A stretch of DNA of 64,000 nt, from NCBI GenBank assembly GCA_016718565.1, contig JADKCZ010000001.1, forward strand, positions 62,001-126,000. The letters are read 5' to 3'. Positions 13,849-21,673 of this stretch are shown here, piece after piece. Origin of the DNA: Anaeromyxobacter sp. (GTDB taxonomy: Bacteria; Myxococcota; Myxococcia; Myxococcales; Anaeromyxobacteraceae). The position numbers were made by a program, and so were the translations under genes. Numbering within the stretch: position 1 is the stretch's first letter; each line of letters opens with the position of its first letter. The notes under the pieces are model-generated. The model had not been told where the DNA came from. It made no database searches and saw only the letters and a program-made list of their open reading frames with translations.

Positions 13849-14286
13849 ATGGCGATGCTGACGAGATTCGACCCCTTCCGTGACCTGGCGCGGCTGCAGG
13901 AGGAGGTGGCCCGCACCTTCGACGATCGACACGGCCTGCGTGGCGGGGAGTCCATGGGCTGGACCCCGGCCTGCGACATCTACGAGGACGGGGAGGCGCT
14001 CACCCTGCGCTTCGAGCTGGCCGGGGTGGATCCCAAGGACGTGGACATCCGCTTCGAGGAGGGGGTGCTGACCCTTCGGGGTGAGCGGAGGAAGGAGAAG
14101 GAGGAGAAGAAGGAGAACTACCACCGGGTGGAGATGTCCTACGGGTCGTTCACCCGCTCCTTCTCGCTGCCGGCCGTCGTGGACGCCGAGAAGATCAAGG
14201 CGGAGGCGAAGAACGGGGTCCTGACCGTGACGCTGCCGAAGAAGGCCGAGGCCAAGCCGCGCCCCATCAGCGTGAAGGTGACCTGA
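13849..14286 (+). CDS. Small heat-shock protein, Hsp20/alpha-crystallin family
   Basis: An ATP-independent holdase chaperone that binds unfolding proteins and oligomerises. The 145-residue protein has an N-terminal arm (FDPFRDLARLQEEV), an alpha-crystallin domain from about residue 42 to 135 (ACDIYEDGEALTLRFELAGV), and the typical beta-strand NGVLTVTLPK. The C-terminal RPISVKVT supplies an IxV-like motif for oligomer contacts. Its AGGAGG site is at 9-nt spacing, the best in the neighbourhood. It is a single-gene unit with its own promoter, convergent with the bactofilin. Confidence 0.95.
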   Translation: MAMLTRFDPFRDLARLQEEVARTFDDRHGLRGGESMGWTPACDIYEDGEALTLRFELAGVDPKDVDIRFEEGVLTLRGERRKEKEEKKENYHRVEMSYGSFTRSFSLPAVVDAEKIKAEAKNGVLTVTLPKKAEAKPRPISVKVT

Positions 14287-14354
14287 GCGGCCGCGGGCGA
14301 CCTCCCCCGGTCGCCTGAGCGGCCGCGGCGCGGCGCGGGGTGGCGAGACGACGA

Positions 14355-14384
14355 AGCCCCGGACCCTCCAGGAGGGCCGGGGCT
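14355..14384. terminator. Bidirectional hairpin terminator between hsp20 and bactofilin
   Basis: Stem AGCCCCGG (14355-14362) pairs with CCGGGGCT (14377-14384). It is extended by CCCT/AGGG with one bulged A and a 5-nt loop. It lies between two convergent stop codons. Confidence 0.7.
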
Positions 14385-14413
14385 CCGGCGCCGACGAGGA
14401 ATGACGCGCCGCG

Positions 14414-14830
14414 TTACTTGATGGGGACCGGCGTGGCGACGGGGCGGGCGGGCGGCTTCTCGAGCCCCTCCATCTTGGTCTGCCCCTCGAACATCACGCC
14501 CTTCTCGATCATGAGCACGGGCGTCTCGATGTTGCCGCGCACCTTGGCCGGGTGGTGCAGCTCCACGGTGGTCTTGGCCTTGATGTTCCCGTTGATCTCG
14601 CCGTGGACGATGATGGTGCCGCAGGCGATCTCGGCGGAGATCTTGGCGCCCTCGCCGACCACCAGGACGTCGTTGGAGACGATCGACCCGGTGAACTTGC
14701 CGTCGATGCGGACGGTGCCCTCGAAGGTGAGCTTCCCCTCGAACTCGGAGCCGCGCCCCAGCAGGGCGTTCAGGTCGCTGCCGCCCCCGACGCTGGAGGC
14801 CGGCAGGTCTTCGCGCTTCAGAATCGCCAT
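14414..14830 (-). CDS. Bactofilin (polymer-forming cytoskeletal protein)
   Basis: Bactofilins polymerise without nucleotides into filaments built from a right-handed beta-helix. The 138-residue protein has the DUF583 core from about residue 25 to 115, with regular glycine-containing strands (FEGTVRIDGKFTGSI, IIVHGEINGNIKA, KVRGNIETP). Short disordered ends include a proline-rich tail (EKPPARPVATPVPIK). It lies 103 nt downstream of parB on the same strand. In Myxococcus xanthus bactofilins BacNOP scaffold the ParABS system, so a role in positioning the segregation machinery is likely but inferred. Confidence 0.92.
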   Translation of the reverse strand: MAILKREDLPASSVGGGSDLNALLGRGSEFEGKLTFEGTVRIDGKFTGSIVSNDVLVVGEGAKISAEIACGTIIVHGEINGNIKAKTTVELHHPAKVRGNIETPVLMIEKGVMFEGQTKMEGLEKPPARPVATPVPIK

Positions 14831-14933
14831 GGTGGTGGTCGCTCCTCTGGTGTCCCCGGTATGACGGACACGCTCGACCCGCCGGGTCTAGCACCGGTGG
14901 GCGGGCGAGTCCACCCCGCGCCACCCGCCCGGG

Positions 14934-15809
14934 CTAGAGGCCCATCTTGCCGAGGATGCCGTCCAGCTCGTCGAGCGAGGTGTAGTCGATCTCCAGCTTC
15001 CCGGTGGTGGCGGTCCTCTGGTGCACCCGGCAGCGCGCCCCGAGCCGGCGCTGCAGGCGCGCCGCCAGGTCCCGGATGGAGGCGGTCTCCGGCGGCCCGC
15101 CCTTCTTCGCGGGCTTCTTGCCGAGGGCCCGCACCAGCCCCTCCAGGGCCCGCACCGAGAGCCCCTCGCGCACCGCGCGGGCGGCCAGCCGCTTCATCTC
15201 CTCGGCGCCGGAGAGGCCCAGCAGCGCGCGGGCGTGGCCCATGTCGAGCTGGCCGCCGCGCACGGCGTCGCGCACCTCGGCGGGCAGCTTGAGGAGCCGC
15301 AGCGCGTTGGCCACGGTGGAGCGGTCCTTGCCGACGCGGGTGGCGATCTGCTCCTGGTTGAGCCCGTGGTCGGAGGCCAGCACCTCGTAGGCCTCGGCCT
15401 CCTCGATGGCGTTCAGGTCGGCGCGCTGCAGGTTCTCCACCAGCGCCAGCTCGAAGGCCTGGCGGTCGGTGGCCTCCCGCACCAGCGCCGGCACCTCCTT
15501 CAGGCCGGCCCGCTGGGCGGCCCGCCAGCGGCGCTCGCCGGCCAGGATGCGGTAGCGGCTGCCCTGGCGGCGCACCAGGATGGGCTCCATCACGCCGTGC
15601 TCGCGGATGGAGGCGGCCAGCTCCTCGAGCCTGGCCTCGTCGAAGCGCTTGCGGGGCTGGGCGGGGTTGCGCTCCACCGCCTCGAGCGGCAGCAGCAGCA
15701 GCCCGCGGCCGGCCGCGGCGCCCGGCGTGGAGGGGGGCGGGGCGGCGTTGGAGAGGAGGGCGGCCATGCCGCGCCCGAGGGCGGGGCGGCGCTTGTCGGC
15801 GAGGCTCAT
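14934..15809 (-). CDS. parB: Chromosome-partitioning protein ParB (CTPase, parS-binding)
   Basis: ParB loads at parS, slides as a CTP-dependent clamp and directs origin segregation with ParA. The 291-residue protein has the N-terminal CTPase/nuclease fold with the CTP-binding motif GERRWRAA, and the conserved ENLQRADLNAIEEA. The central helix-turn-helix follows (LNQEQIATRVGKDRSTVANA), then a C-terminal dimerisation domain. ATG 15809 overlaps the parA stop as ATGA. Four parS sites lie just upstream of parA. Confidence 0.97.
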   Translation of the reverse strand: MSLADKRRPALGRGMAALLSNAAPPPSTPGAAAGRGLLLLPLEAVERNPAQPRKRFDEARLEELAASIREHGVMEPILVRRQGSRYRILAGERRWRAAQRAGLKEVPALVREATDRQAFELALVENLQRADLNAIEEAEAYEVLASDHGLNQEQIATRVGKDRSTVANALRLLKLPAEVRDAVRGGQLDMGHARALLGLSGAEEMKRLAARAVREGLSVRALEGLVRALGKKPAKKGGPPETASIRDLAARLQRRLGARCRVHQRTATTGKLEIDYTSLDELDGILGKMGL

Positions 15810-16630
15810 CGGGCACCCTTGTCGAGGCGGCTGGCCACCTCGCGGGCCAGGGCCAGGTAGCTCTGGCAGCCCTTCGAGGTGACGTCGTACAGCAGGATGG
15901 GCTTGCCGTGGCTGGGGGCCTCGGAGAGCCGGACGTTGCGGGGGATGACGGTCTTGAAGCACTGCCGGCCGAAGGTCTTGCGGATCTCGTCGGCCACCTG
16001 GTTGGCCAGGTTGTTGGGCGAGAACATGGTGAGGACGATGCCGTCCACCACCAGCTCGGGGTTGGCGGAGGCCTTGACCAGCTCGATGGTCTTGAGCACG
16101 TCGGCCAGCCCCTCCAGCGCGTAGTACTCGCACTGCAGGGGGATCATGACGCCCTGGGCGGCCACCAGCCCGTTCAGGGTGAGCAGGCCGAGCGAGGGGG
16201 GGCAGTCGACGATGACGAACTCGTAGGCGCCGGCCACCGGGCCGAGGGCGGCCTGGAGGCGCCGCTCGCGGTCCTCGTGGACCGCCAGCTCGATCTCGGC
16301 GCCGACCAGGTGCTGCGAGGCGGGCACGAGGTCCAGGAACTTGAGCTCGGTCTGGCGCAGCGCCTCCTCCAGCGGGCGGCCGTCGAGCAGCACCTCGTAG
16401 ATGCTGGTCTCCGACTCGTCCCGCCGGATGCCGAGCGCGGAGCCGGCGTTGCCCTGGGGGTCGAGGTCCACCAGCAGGGTGCGCCGCTCGGCGGCGGCCA
16501 GGGAGGCGGCCAGGTTGACGGCGGTGGTGGTCTTGCCGACGCCTCCCTTCTGGTTGGCGATGGTCAGGACCCGGGTGGGCGGGGTGGCCGGGCGGGCGCG
16601 GGCGCGGCTCCGGGGTGCGGCGTTGGCCAA
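15806..16630 (-). CDS. parA: Chromosome-partitioning ATPase ParA
   Basis: A Walker-type ATPase that binds DNA non-specifically and moves ParB-parS complexes. The 274-residue protein has the deviant Walker A KGGVGKTTTAVNLA, switch I DLDPQGNAGSALG and Walker B VIVDCPPSLG. The N-terminus carries a short Arg/Ala-rich extension (about 18 residues). It is translationally coupled with parB. The first parS site lies about 67 nt upstream of the ATG, so autoregulation through ParB is possible. Confidence 0.97.
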   Translation of the reverse strand: MANAAPRSRARARPATPPTRVLTIANQKGGVGKTTTAVNLAASLAAAERRTLLVDLDPQGNAGSALGIRRDESETSIYEVLLDGRPLEEALRQTELKFLDLVPASQHLVGAEIELAVHEDRERRLQAALGPVAGAYEFVIVDCPPSLGLLTLNGLVAAQGVMIPLQCEYYALEGLADVLKTIELVKASANPELVVDGIVLTMFSPNNLANQVADEIRKTFGRQCFKTVIPRNVRLSEAPSHGKPILLYDVTSKGCQSYLALAREVASRLDKGAR

Positions 16631-16696
16631 GGCGGGACTCCTCCAGTGGTTCTGCGGGGGTGCGGCGCGGCGGACTGTGCCTCAGCGCTCTGACAA

Positions 16697-16710
16697 GTTC
16701 CACGTGGAAC
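16697..16710. promoter_or_regulatory. parS site 1
   Basis: The 14-bp perfect palindrome GTTCCACGTGGAAC, the core of the ParB-binding parS consensus. It lies 67 nt upstream of the parA start. Confidence 0.9.
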
Positions 16711-16854
16711 GTCGGGGCTCCCGGGGGCGCCTGGGGCGTGCGGGGCCGATCCTGCGGCCCGGGGCAGGGCCGGCCCGGCGTGGCGCCGATGAGGTGACAC
16801 CGCCTGGCATGTAGGGTCACGGCTGCGGCAGGGGGCGCCCGGGCCTCGCGGGAG

Positions 16855-16870
16855 TGTTCCACGTGGAACA
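16855..16870. promoter_or_regulatory. parS site 2
   Basis: The full 16-bp palindrome TGTTCCACGTGGAACA. It marks the start of the first copy of the 115-bp repeat. Confidence 0.93.
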
Positions 16871-17017
16871 GGGGTCCGGAACCGGTCCGGGCCGCTGCCC
16901 CGACGCGCTCCGGCCCGGCGCTGTCCGGGGCGGGCGGGCGGGATACCTCCCGGTGCTCGCTCGCGGGGTGGCCGCTCGGGCCGCCTGGACAGCCCTGGCC
17001 CCGCGACATCCGCCGGG

Positions 17018-17033
17018 TGTTCCACGTGGAACA
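17018..17033. promoter_or_regulatory. parS site 3
   Basis: The 16-bp palindrome TGTTCCACGTGGAACA at the head of the second 115-bp repeat copy. Confidence 0.93.
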
Positions 17034-17409
17034 GGGGTCCTGGACCAGGTCGAGCCCCGCTGCGCCGCCACGCTCCGGCCCGGCGCTGTCCGGGGCGGCC
17101 GGGCGGGATACCTCCCGGTGCTCGCTCGCGGGGCGGGGCGGCGCGCCCCAGCGTGTCCGGGGAGGAGCGGGGCCGCGTCGGCAGGCGACGACCGCCAGGG
17201 GGGGGTGACCTCGCCGGGGAAGGGGCGGGGCCGTGCCGCAGGAGGCTGGGCGGCGCGCCGCTCGCTCCGCGCCGGGGCCCATCCACCCGGCCGCTGACGC
17301 GCGCCGGGCCGGACCCGGGGGCGTGCTCGTGGCGTGGCCGCTTGGGCCGCCTGGACGGCTTGGACCGGCTGGACCACCTGGACCGCCCCGCCCCGCGGCG
17401 CCCGCCTGG

Positions 17410-17425
17410 TGTTCCACGTGGAACA
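17410..17425. promoter_or_regulatory. parS site 4
   Basis: The 16-bp palindrome TGTTCCACGTGGAACA, 31 nt past the stop codon of rsmG. Confidence 0.93.
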
Positions 17426-17455
17426 TCCGCCTGCCGCGCCGCCGACCTCCCGCCC

Positions 17456-18130
17456 CTACCCGCCGCGCGGCGCCGCCGGGGCCTCGGGGCGCTGCCAGCG
17501 CACCACCGCGCGGGCGGCGTGCGAGAAGGGCAGCTCGAACTGGTCCACCCCGAGCAGCACCAGCCCGTGGGCCGCGCCCAGCGCCTCGAGGTGCGAGCGC
17601 TCCAGCCCCTTGCCGAGCATGGCCAGCAGCAGCCCGCCCGGCGCCACGTAGGGCGCGCCCAGCACCACCCAGCGATCCGGATCCGCCAGCGCCCGGCTCA
17701 CCACCGCCGGGCCGATGGGCAGCCCGTCGCGGGCCGGGTCGCCCGAGGCCCGCACCGCCAGGCCGCGCACCGGCAGCTGGAGCTCCGCCGCGGTGGCCTT
17801 CACGAAGGCCACCTTCTTGCCCACCGAGTCGCAGCAGGTCACCTGCAGCTCCGGGCGGGCGCAGGCCAGCGCCAGGCCAGGCAGCCCCGCGCCGCTGCCC
17901 ACGTCGAGCAGCGCGCCCCGCCCCGCCAGCGCCGGCAGCAGCACCAGGCTGTCGAGCAGGTGCTTCTCGGCCACCTCGCGCGGGTCGGTGATGGCGGTCA
18001 GGTTCACCTTCCGGTTCCAGGTGAGGAGCCGGTCGGCGAAGGTGGCCAGCCGCGCCAGCCCGGCCTCGTCCACCGGCAGCGCCAGCGCCGCGACGCCCGC
18101 GCGCAGCACCTCGTCGAACGCCCGATCCAT
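17456..18130 (-). CDS. rsmG: 16S rRNA (guanine-N7) methyltransferase RsmG
   Basis: Methylates G527 of 16S rRNA with S-adenosylmethionine. The 224-residue protein has the family signature WNRKVNLTAI, the SAM-binding motif LLDVGSGAGLPGLALA, and the segment DSVGKKVAFVKA. ATG 18130 is preceded by GGAGG at 4-nt spacing, which decides the start over the longer in-frame extension. It lies in the usual rpmH-yidC-jag-rsmG-parAB order, but mnmE and mnmG, often found here, are absent. Confidence 0.95.
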   Translation of the reverse strand: MDRAFDEVLRAGVAALALPVDEAGLARLATFADRLLTWNRKVNLTAITDPREVAEKHLLDSLVLLPALAGRGALLDVGSGAGLPGLALACARPELQVTCCDSVGKKVAFVKATAAELQLPVRGLAVRASGDPARDGLPIGPAVVSRALADPDRWVVLGAPYVAPGGLLLAMLGKGLERSHLEALGAAHGLVLLGVDQFELPFSHAARAVVRWQRPEAPAAPRGG

Positions 18131-18291
18131 GCCGCCTCCTCGTCCCGCCGCGCCGCCCCGCCGCACAGGATGGCACGGGGCGCCGCCTCCAGCACCCGGC
18201 ACCGCGCCACCCCGGCGGCCCGCCGCCCGCCGCGGCGCTCCGGCGCGACCGACCGGCCAGGACCTGCGGGCCCGGCGCCGACGACCTCCGC

Positions 18292-18507
18292 TCAGCCCTT
18301 GCGGCCCAGCGCCGTCTCGACCTCGGCCCGGTGCGACCCCAGGAAGGCCACCACGTCCTGGTCCTGGATCCCCAGGTCGCGCAGCACGCCCTCGTAGACG
18401 AAGCGGAAGCCCTCGGCGTACTCCTCGCCGCGCAGCTCGAAGGAGCGCCGCAGCACCGCCGCCGAGAAGAGCCGCTCCTCCATGGTCTTCTGCTTGGCCA
18501 CCGTCAC
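18292..18507 (-). CDS. Small conserved-looking protein between jag and rsmG
   Basis: A 71-residue soluble protein I do not recognise. It is mostly charged and helical (MEERLFSAAVLRRSFELRGEEYAEGF) with a C-terminal segment ALGRKG. The GTG at 18507 overlaps the jag stop (GTGA), and an in-frame ATG follows at 18483. Codon use matches its neighbours and the coupling to jag supports a real gene. The YidC/Jag context suggests a link to translation or membrane-protein insertion, but this is only context. Confidence 0.65.
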   Translation of the reverse strand: MTVAKQKTMEERLFSAAVLRRSFELRGEEYAEGFRFVYEGVLRDLGIQDQDVVAFLGSHRAEVETALGRKG

Positions 18508-19016
18508 TCCCGCGGCGTGGGCTTCGGGCCGGCGTCCGGCAGCACCACCAGCTGGCGGAAGAGCCCCTCGCCGTCGCTGCGGCTGGCCACGCCCTCCACC
18601 TCGACCAGCGCCAGGTGCACCTGCCGCCGCTCGCGCGCGCTCATGGGCGCGATGGCCACGGCCCGCCCGGTGCGGCGCACCGTGGCCGCCAGCCGCTCGG
18701 CCATGGCGCGCACCGCCGGATCGCCGGACTCGCCGAAGCCGCCCACCTCCAGGTTGATCCACTTGCGCGGCTCGGCCGGCGGGTTGGCCACCCGGTTCAC
18801 CAGGGTCTGGGCCGCCTCCACCAGCGCCGAGGAGAGCTCCAGCCCGTTGCCGTCGCGCGGCGTCAGCGCCACCCCGATGGCCTCCGGCGTCTCGCGCACC
18901 TCCACGGCCACGTCGCCCCCCAGCTTCACCAGCAGCGCCTCGCAGAAGGCGCGCGCCCGCGCCACCTTCTCGGGCGCGTGGCGGGGCGGCGGCGGGTCTC
19001 GCTGATCGTCGTGCAT
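18504..19016 (-). CDS. jag: KH-R3H RNA-binding protein (Jag/KhpB family)
   Basis: RNA-binding protein that partners with KhpA in many bacteria and is normally encoded beside yidC. The 170-residue protein has a divergent KH domain (about 20-95) and a C-terminal R3H domain (about 105-160) with RAVAIAPMSARERRQVHLAL and the ending EGLFRQLVVLP. The N-terminal Jag_N domain of longer homologues is absent. It lies 30 nt downstream of yidC. Confidence 0.9.
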   Translation of the reverse strand: MHDDQRDPPPPRHAPEKVARARAFCEALLVKLGGDVAVEVRETPEAIGVALTPRDGNGLELSSALVEAAQTLVNRVANPPAEPRKWINLEVGGFGESGDPAVRAMAERLAATVRRTGRAVAIAPMSARERRQVHLALVEVEGVASRSDGEGLFRQLVVLPDAGPKPTPRE

Positions 19017-19046
19017 GCTGCGCCTCCCTGGGCGGTGGCTCTCTCC

Positions 19047-20678
19047 CTACGCCTTCACGGGCGCCTGCTTCTCGATCATCTTGTTCACCAGCTGCTGCTG
19101 GAAGATGGAGAGCAGGTTGTTGACGAAGATGTAGAGCGTCAGGCCCGACGGCACGAAGAGCATCATGACCGTGAAGAAGCCCGGGAAGAAGTAGAGCATC
19201 ATCTTGGCCTGGGTGTTGTCGGCCGGCTGCGGCGAGAGCTTCTGCATGATGAAGCTGGTCACCCCCATGGCCACCGGCAGGATGAACCAGGGATCCTTCA
19301 CCGTCAGGTCGCTCATCCACAGGAAGGGCTCGCGGTAGAGCTCCACCGAGGTCTGCAGCGCGGCGTAGAGCGCGAACCAGACCGGCATCTGCAGCAGCAT
19401 GGGCAGGCAGCCGCCGGTCATGCTGACCTTGTTGTCGGCGAAGAGCTTCATCTGCGCCTGCGCGAAGGCCTGCTTGTCGTCGCCGTGCTTGGCCTTGAGC
19501 TTCTCGATCTCGGGCTGCAGGCGGCGCATCCCGGCCATCGACTGCATCGACTTGAGGGTCAGCGGGTAGAGCAGCAACTTCACTGTGAGTGTCAGGAGGA
19601 TGATGGCCACGCCCCAGTTGCCGACGAAGCCCTGGAACCAGCGCATCACCCCCAGCAGGATCTGGGCGAAGAAGGCGAAGGCGTTGGCCACCGCGCCGTA
19701 GTCGATGGCGGTCTCGAAGCCGCGCCCGTAGGCCTTGAGCCCCTCCAGCTGCTTGGGGCCGGCGTAGAGCAGGAAGCCGGCGCTGGTGCCCCCCGGCGCC
19801 ACCGGCACCACCAGGGCCACCGCGCCGCCGCCCTTCTCGGCGCCCTTCACGAAGGTGCAGGCGTAGCCGGGCTGCGGCTGCGGGAAGAGCGCCGCGGTGA
19901 AGTAGTGCTGGTCGATGCCGGCCCACCCGGCGGCGCCCGGCAGCACCTTGACCACCTCGTCGCCGGCCACGTCGAAGCGCTCGGTCTTGTCGCCGGCGCG
20001 GCAGACCGGCCGCACGAAGTCGAGCGGCGGACCCGAGAAGATGCCGCCGCTCGAGGTCGAGGGCGGCATGAAGCCGCTGTAGAGCACCGCCACCGAGCCG
20101 GCCACCGGCGCGCCGGTGACGGCCAGCTCGAGCGCCAGCTCGTAGGGCTTGCCGGTGAGCCGGAAGGTCTTGCGCACCGCGGCCGTGCCGACGCGCCCCT
20201 CGAAGGTGACGCTGCGGGCGTCCCGCGCCACCACCCGCATGGCGGCGCGCGAGCTGGGATCCCCCAGCAGGTCGCTGCCGCCGCCCAGCTCCGCCGAGGC
20301 GGCCAGCGCCAGCGGCAGCGGCAGCCCCTTCCCGGCGCGCACCAGGTCGATGGCCACCGTCTGGCCGTCCTGGTCGCGCTGGAACTTCGGGTCCGCCAGC
20401 GCCAGCCGCGCGATGGCGCCGCCGTGCGAGGTGAGCACCACCGAGAAGCGCTCGCCGGTGAGGGTCACCAGCTCCTCGGGGGCGTCCGGCACCGGGGCCG
20501 GCGCCACCGGCGCCACCACCCCGGGGCCGGTCCCGGCCGGGGCGGCAGCGGGCGCCACCACGTTCACCTTGGGTGACACCGGGGCCGGGGGCGCCGGCGG
20601 GAAGATGAACTGCCAGGCGACGAGGATGACCACCGAGGCGAGGGTGGCGATCAGGATGCGGCGGTTCTCAGGGCCCAC
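19047..20678 (-). CDS. yidC: Membrane protein insertase YidC
   Basis: Inserts membrane proteins, alone or with SecYEG. The 543-residue protein has an N-terminal membrane anchor (ILIATLASVVILVAWQFIF), a Pro/Ala/Val-rich linker, and a large periplasmic beta domain (about 60-330). The five-helix insertase core follows with GWGVAIILLT-like NWGVAIILLTLTVKLLLYPL, and MQKLSPQPADNTQAKMM near the end. The short positively charged C-terminus is typical of Gram-negative YidC. Confidence 0.97.
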   Translation of the reverse strand: MGPENRRILIATLASVVILVAWQFIFPPAPPAPVSPKVNVVAPAAAPAGTGPGVVAPVAPAPVPDAPEELVTLTGERFSVVLTSHGGAIARLALADPKFQRDQDGQTVAIDLVRAGKGLPLPLALAASAELGGGSDLLGDPSSRAAMRVVARDARSVTFEGRVGTAAVRKTFRLTGKPYELALELAVTGAPVAGSVAVLYSGFMPPSTSSGGIFSGPPLDFVRPVCRAGDKTERFDVAGDEVVKVLPGAAGWAGIDQHYFTAALFPQPQPGYACTFVKGAEKGGGAVALVVPVAPGGTSAGFLLYAGPKQLEGLKAYGRGFETAIDYGAVANAFAFFAQILLGVMRWFQGFVGNWGVAIILLTLTVKLLLYPLTLKSMQSMAGMRRLQPEIEKLKAKHGDDKQAFAQAQMKLFADNKVSMTGGCLPMLLQMPVWFALYAALQTSVELYREPFLWMSDLTVKDPWFILPVAMGVTSFIMQKLSPQPADNTQAKMMLYFFPGFFTVMMLFVPSGLTLYIFVNNLLSIFQQQLVNKMIEKQAPVKA

Positions 20679-20698
20679 GGTGCGACCTCACGTGTGGA

Positions 20699-20908
20699 TC
20701 AGGGGACCGGATCGACGCCCCCGGGGTGGAAAGGATGGCAGCGGCCGAGCCGCCGCACGGTGAGCCAGCTCCCCTTGAACGCGCCGTGGCGCGACAGCGC
20801 CTCGACCGCGTAGCAGGAGCAGCTCGGATAGAACCGGCAGGCCTTCGGCAGGCCTGGCCCGATGAACACCTGGTAGAAGCGGACCAGCCGCACCAGCAGC
20901 CAGGCCAT
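20699..20908 (-). CDS. yidD: Membrane protein insertion efficiency factor YidD
   Basis: A small amphipathic protein of 69 residues that assists YidC. It shows the family pattern IGPGLPKACRFYPSCSCYA and GRCHPFHPGGVDPVP, including the conserved cysteines. ATG 20908 overlaps the rnpA stop (ATGA). The order rpmH-rnpA-yidD-yidC is standard. Confidence 0.95.
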   Translation of the reverse strand: MAWLLVRLVRFYQVFIGPGLPKACRFYPSCSCYAVEALSRHGAFKGSWLTVRRLGRCHPFHPGGVDPVP

Positions 20909-21252
20909 CACGGCCCGGCCCCCCGGCGCAGCCGGTCGCGGGCGGCCTCGAGGGCCCGCACCACGCCGGCCAGCCCCATGGCAGGGGCGCCCGTGCGGGC
21001 GATCACCACCAGGTCGACGGGGGGGAGCTCCGGCTGCAGCCGCCGGAACGCCTCGCGCACCCAGCGCTTCACCTGGTTGCGGCCGACGGCGTTCGCGACC
21101 TTCGACGACACCGTGATCCCGATCCGGGCCCGCCCGGCGCCAGGCCCCTTCACCAGGACCAGCACCTCGCCCGCGTAGAGCCGCGTGCCGCGCTCCTGGA
21201 CCGCGAGGAACTCGCGGCGGCGCCGCAGGCGCGCGGCCTTGGGCAGCTTCAC
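20908..21252 (-). CDS. rnpA: Ribonuclease P protein component
   Basis: Protein subunit of RNase P, which matures tRNA 5' ends. It has 114 residues, with the basic N-terminus MKLPKAARLRRRREF and the RNR signature region GRNQVKRWVREAFR that contacts the RNA subunit. It follows rpmH by 6 nt, as in most bacteria. Confidence 0.96.
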   Translation of the reverse strand: MKLPKAARLRRRREFLAVQERGTRLYAGEVLVLVKGPGAGRARIGITVSSKVANAVGRNQVKRWVREAFRRLQPELPPVDLVVIARTGAPAMGLAGVVRALEAARDRLRRGAGP

Positions 21253-21258
21253 CGCCTC

Positions 21259-21408
21259 TTACTTGATCGGCGCCGACGGCGTCAGCCGCTTGCGCCCCTT
21301 GGCACGGCGCCGCTTCAGCACGTTGCGGCCGCCTGGGGTCGAGGAACGCTTCCGGAAGCCGTGGGTGCGGTTCCGCTTGATCTTCTTGGGCTGGTAGGTG
21401 CGCTTCAT
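21259..21408 (-). CDS. rpmH: 50S ribosomal protein L34
   Basis: A 49-residue basic ribosomal protein starting MKRTYQPKKIKRNRTHGFRK and containing the L34 pattern RSSTPGGRNVLKRRRAKGR. The ATG at 21408 has GGAGG 10 nt upstream. A TTGACA at 21445-21440 (minus strand) may be its -35, but no clear -10 follows. Confidence 0.97.
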   Translation of the reverse strand: MKRTYQPKKIKRNRTHGFRKRSSTPGGRNVLKRRRAKGRKRLTPSAPIK

Positions 21409-21510
21409 GGCGCGGCAACCTCCACGATCGGGCGCGCCCTGTCAAGGTCCCGCCACGCGCGGTGAATCCGCAAGCCTTCCGCCCACCTCGCCGGCACCTC
21501 ATCGTCACCC

Positions 21511-21540
21511 TTGATCCGGCACGCGATCCCTGGCTAGGTT
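21511..21540 (+). promoter_or_regulatory. Candidate dnaA promoter
   Basis: TTGATC (21511-21516), an 18-bp spacer and TAGGTT (21535-21540) lie 133 nt before the dnaA ATG in the 265-bp divergent spacer with rpmH. I see no close match to a DnaA box in this spacer. Confidence 0.5.
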
Positions 21541-21673
21541 CCGCCCGCAACACCGCACCGCTTTCGACACATGCCTCGCAGCCCGAGGTGCCGACCCGGC
21601 AGCGGATCAGGCCGATCCGCAGCAGGGCGGCGCCTTGCTCGGGCTCCAGGCCACGGCAACCGAGGGACTCAGG

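Larger units (their letters stand above)
16855..17133 (+). repeat. Imperfect direct repeat (about 115 bp, two copies) each headed by parS
   Basis: Copy 1 (16855-16968) and copy 2 (17018-17133) both begin with parS. They share blocks such as GCTCCGGCCCGGCGCTGTCC and CGGGATACCTCCCGGTGCTC. The start-to-start distance is 163 bp. The sequence before site 4 also resembles that before site 3, so a third, decayed unit is likely. Confidence 0.8.
16631..17455. other. Noncoding centromere-like region with four parS sites
   Basis: About 825 bp between parA and rsmG contain no credible gene. They carry four near-identical parS palindromes and an imperfect direct duplication of about 115 bp. Open frames here have no protein-family features and come from the high GC content. 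Confidence 0.8.

Noticed and set aside
21409..21673. oriC in the rpmH-dnaA spacer
   Set aside because: No close match to a DnaA box and no AT-rich region in it.
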